Part shown: positions 9,801 through 19,277 of the stretch, piece after piece
Layout: each line of letters opens with the position of its first letter
Position numbering within the stretch: position 1 is the stretch's first letter
Assembly (NCBI GenBank): GCA_000934455.1
Contig: KN886999.1
Location: 1-36,906 of the forward strand
Direction: 5' to 3'
Length of the DNA stretch: 36,906 nt
Origin: Apostichopus parvimensis
Taxonomy: Eukaryota; Echinodermata; Holothuroidea; Aspidochirotida; Stichopodidae
Made by a program: the position numbers and the translations under genes
Notes under the pieces: generated by a model
What the model saw: the letters and a program-made list of their open reading frames with translations, nothing else
Database searches by the model: none
What the model was told of the DNA's origin: nothing

Positions 9801-12800
9801 TTAGAGTACCAACATATATTGCAGGTGTTGAACATTGCTAAGTTTCCAATGATCGGCAAACTTCTTGTTTTTTTCCCTTTTCTTGACTTCCTCAAATGAC
9901 CATTGACCTGCACAGAAAACTTGTACCACTAAACTTTGATCTACATACGATGTATGACCTTCAGCCAACTTTTGCTATAGGGAATTATTGTGTTAACCAA
10001 GTTTTCATATTTAGACCTCTGTTGACCTCACATGGCCCTTTGACCTACACAAAAAAAGACAGGTGTCTTACACCATGGAGCTACAACCACGGAGGTTGAT
10101 GAATTTCAATGCAATTTTATCTTGGGAGTTATAATGTTTACAATGTTTTTGAACTTTGAACTCTTTTGAACTTAAATGACATTTGACATCAGAAAACAAA
10201 ATTTTTTTTTAACTCAGGTGGACCTGAATACAAAGTATAAACTTTATTCAACCTTCACTTTTGTAGTTACCATGCTTTCATTTTAGATTTTGACCTCTAT
10301 TGAGCTGAAATTATCCTTTGACCTCCAGAGATCATACAGATTCTTTACTTCACTCACTTTCACTTGTATACTTCATGTTCCTAAAATAACGTGTTTGTTA
10401 AATATTATGTGCAAAAAAAAAAAAAAACTTAAAAAGTTGAAACTGAAACTGAGTTTGCTACAGCCTGCTACTTCAAATCAAAAAGGACTTTAGTGCAACA
10501 ACAAATTAATGGTTTACATCAGAGAAAAACTATTAAAGTTGAACATATTCACTGGCCCAGGATACTCAGTCTCCCACTCCCCAAAAACACAACAAACCTT
10601 CAACAGTGGTAGGTATTAAATATGTTTATGTAGTCAGGTAGCCATCTTGTGATCAAATCGTTTATTCAACACATTAATACAATTAACATATAGAGGGCGG
10701 TATGTCAGAATAGAAACTACATACAAGTATTCTGAATACATGACAGTAGGGAGGGGTTTCACTTACACCATCCAGTTCAGCAAACTGTAGTCTCTCAGCT
10801 TGTGTACAACTCCTTCCAACGGGGCAAACGTTGAGCATACCCTTGCGAAATTCTATGAAAACACCCCTGCAAAGAGAAGGTCAAATAACAATGATTTGAT
10901 TATGGTAAATTTTATCCAGACATTTAGAATAAAGTCTCAGAATAACTGTATATTTTCATAAACATGTGAGATAAAAGTGTGAGATTACAGGAATTGGGCT
11001 CCTAATAATGTTGGGTAGATGGTATTGATTACAGATCTTGCCCCTAGGGGTTGATTTACATGTTCCCCTACGAACTGCCCTTCTTGAGATATCGTGTTTA
11101 CAAGGTTTTCAAATTTGACCTCTGGTGACCCAAAAAGACCTTTGACCTCCACCAAAACAATAGGCTTGTTGTACTCAATGTGGTACTTCTACATTTCAAA
11201 TATGAAATTGGTCGGACCTTCCCTTATTGAGATATCGTGTTTACAAGGTTTTCACAATTTGACCCCTGGTGACCCTAAATGATCTTTGACCTCCACCAAA
11301 TATAATAGGCTACTTGTGCTCAATGTGGAACTTCTACACACTAAATATGAAATTGGTCTGACCTCCCTTCTTGAGATATCGTGTTTACAAGCTGGGCGCC
11401 ACAAACGCACTCACACACACACACACAGCCACACATACGCCATCATGAATGCATTGGTTACGATTATCATCGAAACCAAAAACAAAAGAACCCTAAATCT
11501 TCAATATCATAAAACTATCCTGCATTAGTGTTGCTATGCTACATGGAAAAACATTTTTTAGTAAAACTCTACCCTCCCCCCCTGGCCTCTAGCCTAAAAG
11601 CTGGAAAAATCAAATTTCTGATCTTGATAAAAATGTAGTGACGTCGGAGGAACGAGATGAGGTAGGTAACCCTCACCTCTGAAGTAAATCACCGATTGAT
11701 TAATATCCCCCTTACCGACTCAACAAGTTACTCCATTAGAATAAGATCCAAATGAAGGCTTGTTAAAAAGGGGTTTTTGCTATTTCATAGAATGGTAGAG
11801 AGATGCCATGCATGATAACTTGTTAACTTGTGATCTCTTAATGCCATCCCTACCAACTGATACACTACTGTTGGCTTAAATCACCTAGATAGGTCCACAA
11901 TTGCATTATCACATGTTCGAAACCAGAATGCAAAAATGCATTGTGGTTTCGATGATGTAACATGAGCAGTTTTCTTCATGAATCTGATGTAATGTATAGC
12001 AAATTGATCTAAAGAGAGAATTACAAGTGAAGATAAGAACTTTTCAAAAATAGCTCCATCGACATGCTGAACAGTTGAGAATGTGCTTGTCAAAAAGAGA
12101 TTTCTTAACTTTTCCTTTATAATTGAGTAAACACCTCCTAGGGAAACCTAGTTGAATATCTCCATGGTAGTTATAAGGGACTTATAAGGTGCTTAACAGA
12201 ATACAAAAATATTAAACATATACCATGTCATAACATGACTGAAGGTTCTGCCTTGCGACACTCGATATCACTGCAGGCCAATTGAGGCTTGCCAACTGTA
12301 GGTACATTGCATGGCCAACCCTGACCTAAAGGTTATCAACCTTACCTGGTGGTCACTAGACAAGTGCAGACTAAAAAGTAAATGCCTTGACTACCATGAA
12401 CACACCTTCACTCTGTTATCTTCACAAAACACAGGAAATGGAATTTCCTGAATATCTATAGATTAATCACAGCAAGTAACAATTGTGTGACCTACAATCA
12501 CAAAAAGGGTTGCTGGATGTCAGAACTGATACTAACTACTGATCTTGACGATGTCTTATCTGTATTGCATGTGGCCTGGTCATCAAGCCAGCTGAATTCA
12601 CAGATATTTACCAAGACCAGACGCAAAAACTTCCTCTTGACCAGACAGGAAGCAAAGATATTGAGAATTTCTACCTCATGACCATTAAAAAGTTGAATGC
12701 CTTGATTTCCTTCCAACTACAGTAATTAGCATCTGATCTGAACTTCTCCATAGTTGTATGGAACTTTTATTTATTCTGATTCTTTGACTGACGATTTTCC

Positions 12801-15800
12801 AACCAACTCATCACGTGTTTATGGTCTCAGTGCCTACTGGCAGAAACAGGCTAGTGTGCCCATTTCTTTCGGAGAAGATCCACCGACATTTAACCAGTAA
12901 ATAGACCAAATTTTGAGGCCTGAAGTAACAGTACTTCCAAGCCATCTTTTTCATAAGAATTGTGTATACTATGTTACTCCTTTTTATAAATATTTTATAT
13001 TTATACTGGATTGAATAAATGAAATGAAAATGAAATGTAAGAACTGAGAAAATATTAAAAGAACATTCCCTGAAAGGCTCCTAAAAGATAAAACAAACTG
13101 AATAAATTATCCTATTGTCTTTGTTACTAAACAAATCATATCAACTCACTATACCAGTAATGTTTCATTTAAAATATTTTTCAATTTGCTTTTTTGCTTT
13201 TGACATCTGAGTGGGGATGAAATCTTGAGACAGAAATAAAGTTCATCAATGACTTGTTTGTTAACTTTCACTTCACTGGAAAAGCTAGGAGTGTGTCTTA
13301 GTTGATTAACGGTAATCTCGTTATGAGTGATACTCATTAGGGTTGATAAAATCTTATCAAACAAAGGAAACTGCTTTATACAATTTCATTTTCAGCTAAA
13401 AACTGCTGATTCTTTTCAATGTGACAATTTCTGGACTTTCTAGCATATTTCTGGGCAGTTCTCCCGAGTCCAAGAATGGAAAATGAATAGTTAAACGATG
13501 AAGGTTAGAATATAAAGTTATATCATACCTCTTAACTGGTAGTCTCAATTCAGACAAATACTTGAGGGCAAAGTTAATAAAATCCTGGAGTTTATCTTCT
13601 CCCATATGCTTTGCTATACTCTGTGAAACAACATAAATTATTGATATTAATTAGATTGTTAAAATGGATATAAGGAGAAAATCATACCTCTTAACTGGTA
13701 GTCTCAATTCAGACAAATACTTGAGAGCAAAGTTAATAAAATCCTGGAGTTTCTCTTCTCCCATATGCTTTGCTATACTCTGTAAAAGGACATAAATTAT
13801 TGATATTTATTAGATNNNNNNNNNNNNNNNNNNNNNNNNNNNNNNNNNNNNNNNNNNNNNNNNNNCCTAAATCTTCAATATCATAAAACTATCCTGCATT
13901 AGTGTTGCTATGCTACATGGAAAAACATTTTTTAGTAAAACTCTACCCTCCCCCCCTGGCCTCTAGCCTAAAAGCTGGAAAAATCAAATTTCTGATCTTG
14001 ATAAAAATGTAGTGACGTCGGAGGAACGAGATGAGGTAGGTAACCCTCACCTCTGAAGTAAATCACCGATTGATTAATATCCCCCTTACCGACTCAACAA
14101 GTTACTCCATTAGAATAAGATCCAAATGAAGGCTTGTTAAAAAGGGGTTTTTGCTATTTCATAGAATGGTAGAGAGATGCCATGCATGATAACTTGTTAA
14201 CTTGTGATCTCTTAATGCCAACCCTACCAACTGATACACAACTGTTGGCTTAAATCACCTAGATAGGTCCACAATTGCATTATCACATGTTCGAAACCAG
14301 AATGCAAAAATGCATTGTGGTTTCGATGATGTAACATGAGCAGTTTTCTTCATGAATCTGATGTAACGTATAGCAAATTGATCTAAAGAGAGAATTACAA
14401 GTGAAGATAAGAACTTTTCAAAGATAGCTCCATCTACATGCTGAACAGTTGAGAAAGGACTTGTCAAAAAGATATTTCTTAATTTTTCTTTCTTTTATAA
14501 TTGAGTAAACACCTCCTAGGGATGCGTGAAAACCTAGAGGAACATCTCCATGGTAGTTATAAGGGACTTATAAGGTGCTTAACAGAATACAAAATATTAA
14601 ACATATTCCATGTCATTATATGACCGAAGGTTCTGCAGTGCGACACTTGTTATCACTGCAGGCCAATTGAGGCTTGCCAACTGTAGGTACGTTGCATGGC
14701 CAACCCTGACCTTAAGGTTATCGACCTTACCTGGTGGTCACTAGACAAGTGTAGAATAAAAAGTAAATGCCTTGACTACCATGAACACACCTTCACTCTC
14801 TTATCTTCATGAAACACAGGAAATGGAATTTCCTTAACATCTATAGATTAATTGCAGCAAAGTGACAATTGTGTGACCTACAATCACGGAAAGGGTCGCT
14901 GGATGTCACAACTGATACTAACTACTGATCTTGACAATGTTTATCTGTATTGCATGTGGCCTGGTCATCAAGCCTGACTGGATTTCACAGATATTTACCA
15001 CGACCAGACGCAATAATTTCCTCTTGACCAGACAGGAAGCAAAGATATTGAGAATTTCTACCTCATGACCATTAAAAAGTTGAATGCCTTGATTTCCTTC
15101 CAACCATAGTAATTAGCACCTGATCTGAACTTCTCAATGGTTGCATGCAACTTTTATTTATTCCGACTCTTTGACTGATGATTGTCTAACCGACTCATCA
15201 TGTGTTTATGTTATCAGTGCCTATGAGTAGAAACATGCCTGTGTCCATTTTTTTCGAAGAAGATCCACCAACATTTAGCCAGTAAATAGCCCGAATTTCG
15301 AGGCCTGAAAGTAACAGTACTTCCAAGCCATCTTTTTCATAAGAATTGTGTATACTATGTTCAGAAAGAGAATATTGAAAGGACATTCTCTGAAAGGATT
15401 CTAAAAGATATAACAAATTGGATGAATTTTCCAATTGTCTTTGATACTAAACTTAAATAATCATATCAACTCACTAGACCACATACAAATTTTTTAACAT
15501 TTGCTTTTTTGCTTTTGACATCTGAGCAGGGGTGAACTCTTGAGACAGAATTCAAATTGATCAATCACTCCTTTGTTAACTTTCGTTAACTTCGCTGGAA
15601 AAACTAGTAGTGTGTCTTAGTTGATTAACGGTAATCTCGTTATGAGTGATGCTCATTAGGGTTGAAAATCTTATCAAACAAAGAAAACTGCTTTATACAA
15701 TTTTGTTTTCAGCTAAAAACTGCTGATCCTTTTCAAAGTAACCATTACTGGACTTTCTAGCATATTTGGGGGCAGTTACGAGTCCAAAAATGAAAAATGA

Positions 15801-18800
15801 ATAGTTAAACGAAGAAGGAGAGAATATAAAGTTATATCATACCTCTTTACTGGTAGTCTCAATTCAGACAAATATTTGAGAGCAAAGTTAATAAAATCCT
15901 GGAGTTTCTCTTCTCCCATATGCTTTGCTATACTCTGTAAAAGGACATAAATTATTGATATTTATTAGATTGTCAAAATGGATTTAAGGAGAAAATGTTT
16001 ATGAAATAGTGTTTAATAAAATAATAACATACATTAACAATGATGTAAAATAAGAAAGAGTCTGATATGACTAACAATCGACAAAGACATGACAAAAAAA
16101 TCATAAGGTTAGAAAAAGTTTGGTTAGTGTCAGGAAAGGAGTTCGACCAACTTGGTTAAAACCACCCAGGAAATACATTTTAAGTTTCAAGCCAGCTTTT
16201 CTTCTAGGAAGGGGAAGAGGAGAGAAGTAAGTTGGCTGCAAACATCAAATTATCAGCATTAAGTTCCATGCTTAAAGAGAAGTTGATTAAAAGCACTCCA
16301 CAAAATATCACATTACAGTGTGCTTTACTAATACAAGAACAGTATTCTAGAGTACAGTGTGAAACAAAGTTGCCAGGTGCAATGTTTGGATGAAACACAA
16401 ATAATTGTAACTCCAAGGTCAAACACAAGACCTACTGTATAAACAGTATCAAATTAACAATTTGTGCCAATATAATTTAACCTTGCAATACAGACAGTTT
16501 ATCTGAGAGAAGTTTGTTACCATTTCATGAAATAATTTTCCATCTTTGTATGCAATTACTCCATTCTCTGAGAAGATGTAGGAATATTTTTCCAGAGCAT
16601 AGTCTCCTCCCATCTGTTCCAAGATCTTGCAGTGGTCCGATCCACCAACTAATCCCACAGTCACCTTATCTGACAACTTCGCTAAAAATTCTTCCATCTC
16701 AGGTTTGATTTTCTGCAGATGAAGAAAAAGGATGATGTGAGATTAATCCATTCTGTTATACAAATGTGCTGGGTACACAAATTTTGATTTTTATTTGTAA
16801 GAAGCTGTAGGCATACATAAATGTACTACTTATGAATGATAATTAGTTACATAACACTGTGCATACAGATCATATGCATTCTGGGCACCAGAGTACTAGG
16901 ATACACTTTGTAGTCGCAGTATGAGTGTTATGAACAATTTCTACAAGTAACAATTATTCAACTGAATATCTATTTTATCTCTTTAGGAACAATGCTACAT
17001 CTACTGTATTTCTTTGCCCACCAAAGCAGATACAGCAGACTGTCACAAACTTTGTGTTAAGGCAGCTCAATTAGCTTTCCTGTGAAGGTTGTCTCAAGTA
17101 TAAATGCCAGGCCTGATAAGGGGAGATTGGGGCAGGAGTTGGGTAGGGCTACAACCTGGGACTAGGGATCAATTAGGAGGCACAGGAACATGCAGAGGGG
17201 AACTGTGATAACATGGGATAGTGTATGCTTGTTTTTATAATATGCTAAGGCAAAATTAAGATTGCAAGAGAAAAACAAGGGGGGGGGGGTTGTGATATGA
17301 TTGTCTCAAGGGTCTGACCTTTCTCTCTATACATATTACCTTCAGTTATGCAAATCATGTTCAAACTAAGTTAAAGTAGCTTAAAACTACCACTTTAAGT
17401 AGTTTCTCTGGCTGAGAGATCAATATTTCTCATTGTCTGGGAATATACTGGCGGGTCAGAACCTTCATGAAAGTATTTATTGACCCTTAAGAAATTCTAT
17501 ACAAGTCTGACACTATGAGTAAATTAAAAGGTTCCAAACCATTTAAAAAACTTCTTCTATATTTTCCTATGTTAATAAGTCTATAATATTTTCCAATTCA
17601 AACGTACCCAATAATTTCAGTAATGTACGTTTACATATTGAAGCAAATCAAAATCCTGTATGTTGGCTAAGAACAAACTATAAACCACAACTCACAATTT
17701 CTTTGTAAAGTTCAGGGTTTGTATGAATATTTATATTTCACAGTCACACCTTTGCCGCTCCTCCCCATAATTCCAGCTGATTGGTTAATACCTTAACACA
17801 ATGCTAGTCAAGATTGCCAAAGGTCACAGTTCCTAGATACAGCACTTACTGTTTGTGGATACATGGTATACCTATAGCGTACTGTGTACAGCTTATGCAG
17901 AATATACCTGTATTTCTCTATACTACATTCATATGACCTTTGGATTGGAAGATAAAGGTTCTAGTTCCCCAGTCTGATGCAACAAGCAACTTGACTTGCA
18001 GAAGACTTTTATCAAATGCATCAAACCCCGAAACCATAGACTGGATGAAAAAATTCTTAGATCCAGTTCAATTGATAACCTTGGTTGAATTTGTCTTAGA
18101 TACAATGCTAGATATATAGTGTACCATAAATTTAATTTGAAAATTGCAAGTTATCATTCAAACTTAACAGAGTGGAATAAATCCCCCCCCCCCTGACTTA
18201 ATGTTTCTTATATGTACATTTTAATGTTATAATGGATATGGCATTAAAGTTTCAAAAACTTGACACAATTAAGTTTAAGTTACTGAAACTTTTGTCATAG
18301 GCCTAGATATGTATTATATACATGTCATGATATTCCTACATTAATAACAGTCTCAGTGTTCTCAAGCTATGGCTGCAATATTCTTCTATGAAATCTGCAA
18401 TCCACTTGTGTATGTACAGTAAATCCTCAGAAAACTTTAAGTTTGTTGTTGGACTTACTGTTCTTGGGGAACATAACCCAAAACTTTACCAATAATATTG
18501 AAGGCCATTCATAGATATCCAAATTACACTCCTGTATCTGCCCCAATGCAATAGAAGTATTTAAATACTAAAGGCTACTGCAACCTCTGGAAGTCTAAAA
18601 CATTTTTTTTGGTGTGAAACGAATGAAGCTGTAAGAAAATTGGTAAGTCTTGAAAGTTAAAAATCAACAACTTTTTTGATGGAAGTTAAAATAGGCCTAG
18701 CCCCTTTACTAGACTTGGTTACCTAACTGCATGAACTAAATCCTAATACGAAGTATATCATTTACTATCTTTGTCCCTAAATATGTGTATAATGCATAAA

Positions 18801-18983
18801 ACTGAAAACATTTTCGAAAATTAATATAAGAAATTAAGAGAGGAACTGAACGTCAAACAAAAGGCTTGGTGTGTAGTTTGCTTCGTGGGCCGAGCAAAAT
18901 AAAATTCATTCACCAACCAGTCGAGATTCCGTCAAAGTCCCGTCGACGTCAAAAAGACAGAGTGTAGATTCTTTGGTTGCCAT
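6867..18983 (-). CDS. PMM2: Phosphomannomutase, seven coding exons, complete
   Basis: Catalyses mannose-6-phosphate to mannose-1-phosphate in the cytosol, the step feeding GDP-mannose for N-glycans and GPI anchors. Exons in transcript order: 18983-18918, 16712-16521, exon 3 (15934-15843; extra copies at 13779-13688 and 13620-13529), 10866-10767, 9442-9367, 8480-8368, 6971-6867 ending in TGA. All junctions are GT/AG and the phases agree. They give 247 residues against 246 in human PMM2. Residues 10-17 are the HAD motif FDVDGTLT with nucleophile Asp11 and general acid/base Asp13. [47 protein letters not shown] and [16 protein letters not shown] follow in family order. Arginines 124, 135 and 142 correspond to human R123, R134 and R141. 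WK replaces the vertebrate MP after GDKT. The start codon context (A at -3, G at +4) is strong. PMM1 versus PMM2 cannot be decided; invertebrates usually have one gene. Confidence 0.95.
6972..8367. other. PMM intron 6, no other gene
   Basis: A noncoding intron with a short ATAC microsatellite near 8156-8178. The open frames at 7182-7391 and 7927-8360 have no family features. Confidence 0.55.
8481..9366. other. PMM intron 5, G-rich patches only
   Basis: The interval between exons 6 and 5 contains several short G runs (8673-8686, 8812-8825) and no supported gene. Confidence 0.55.
9890..10345. repeat. Diverged TGACCT-rich tandem repeat in PMM intron 4
   Basis: Old, degenerate units carry recurrent pairs of nuclear-receptor-like half-sites: TGACCATTGACCT near 9897, GACCTCTGTTGACCTC near 10014 with CCTTTGACCT at 10038, TGACATTTGACATC near 10178 and TGACCTCTATTGAGC near 10290 with CCTTTGACCTCC at 10315. 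The spacing and word order resemble the younger 143-144-bp units at 11086-11394, so I assign both to one family. Stops and indels rule out coding. Confidence 0.6.
11086..11394. repeat. 143-144-bp tandem repeat with DR1-like half-sites
   Basis: GAGATATCGTGTTTACAAG begins at 11086, 11229 and 11373, giving two full units and the start of a third before the sequence breaks into a CA-rich stretch. Each unit reads through TTGACC(T/C)CTGGTGACCC, a CTTTGACCTCCACC block and a CTCAATGTGG block. The GACCTTTGACCT word (11138-11149) is, on the minus strand, AGGTCAAAGGTC, a direct repeat with one-base spacing as bound by RXR/HNF4/COUP-type receptors. It lies in PMM intron 3. Confidence 0.85.
13529..13620 (-). 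CDS. PMM2: PMM exon 3, extra copy 3a
   Basis: An intact 92-nt exon copy, with CACAG acceptor and GTATGA donor, 159 bp from copy 3b. It differs by one residue, MGEDKLQ in place of MGEEKLQ, and by a few silent bases. The exon is usable by its splice sites and phase. Confidence 0.65.
13688..13779 (-). CDS. PMM2: PMM exon 3, extra copy 3b (beside the gap)
   Basis: Same 92-nt length, splice sites and protein as copy 3c. In sequence it is a mosaic: its donor half shares variants with 3a (CTTAACTGG, AATACTTGAG), whereas its acceptor-side flank up to the gap at 13816 is the same as that of 3c. Including two copies in one mRNA would shift the frame because 92 is not a multiple of three. It is either an alternative exon or an assembly artefact. 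Confidence 0.65.
13816..13865. other. Assembly gap of 50 N
   Basis: Fifty undetermined bases, a round number typical of a scaffold gap of unknown size. The two sides of the gap are overlapping, duplicated sequence. Confidence 0.99.
13866..15970. repeat. Large duplicated segment, right copy
   Basis: Starts exactly at the right edge of the gap with the same bases as 11492 and runs to just past PMM exon copy 3c. Beyond about 15975 the sequence continues into unique PMM intron 2. The high but not perfect identity fits either two haplotypes placed in series or a recent tandem duplication. Confidence 0.9.
15843..15934 (-). CDS. PMM2: PMM exon 3, copy 3c (nearest exon 2)
   Basis: 92 nt flanked by CTTTTACAG on the acceptor side and GTATGA on the donor side. 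It encodes [20 protein letters not shown] and then [10 protein letters not shown] plus two bases. It joins exon 2 in phase 0 and exon 4 through a split Arg codon. This copy lies right of the gap and gives an intact reading frame. Confidence 0.85.
16713..18917. other. PMM intron 1, no other gene
   Basis: A 2.2-kb first intron. I see short C and G homopolymers (17279-17290, 18183-18193) and no protein-like frame, RNA gene or clear mobile element. Confidence 0.55.
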
Positions 18984-19277
18984 GTTGCTCCTTTACAATA
19001 ATGTACTACTGGAATTGAATAATCGAAAACACCAAGATTGGGATAGTGAAAGAACTTCCAAGTTCAAGACCAGATAAACTTGTGCCAACAGTTCTTAATG
19101 CACTGTACTGAATACCTGGCTAGTACTTGCTCTATGGACACGTACATGGCAAGCATGACACGTAATGTCAACAAGGCGTCCCATGACGTCATGTTATTAC
19201 GCAATACACTAGACTAGATAAATATTTACTACTATCGTACTAAGCTAGGTCTTGAGCTGTCTGCGCTGTTTCAAGAT
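18984..19277. promoter_or_regulatory. Divergent promoter region shared by PMM and SNX14
   Basis: Only 294 bp separate the two start codons, which point away from each other. Both genes therefore have to start transcription in or near this stretch, unless untranslated exons lie inside the partner. It holds no obvious TATA box at a fixed position for either gene. It contains a perfect CRE (19184-19191) and several CpG-containing words (ACGTAATGTCA, TTACGCAAT). Confidence 0.75.
19184..19191. promoter_or_regulatory. Perfect CRE palindrome TGACGTCA
   Basis: The eight-base palindrome lies within CATGACGTCATG, about 90 bp from the SNX14 start codon and 200 bp from the PMM start. CREB/ATF-family bZIP proteins bind this sequence. 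Being symmetrical, it could serve both genes. Confidence 0.6.

Larger units (their letters stand above)
11492..13815. repeat. Large duplicated segment, left copy
   Basis: This aligns with 13866-15970 in the same orientation. The first roughly 350 bp is identical by eye up to a T/A difference at about 11849, after which substitutions and small indels become frequent. Compared with the right copy it has about 65-70 extra bases near 12976-13042 (an AT-rich stretch with GAATAAATGAAATG) and one extra PMM exon 3 copy. Confidence 0.9.
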
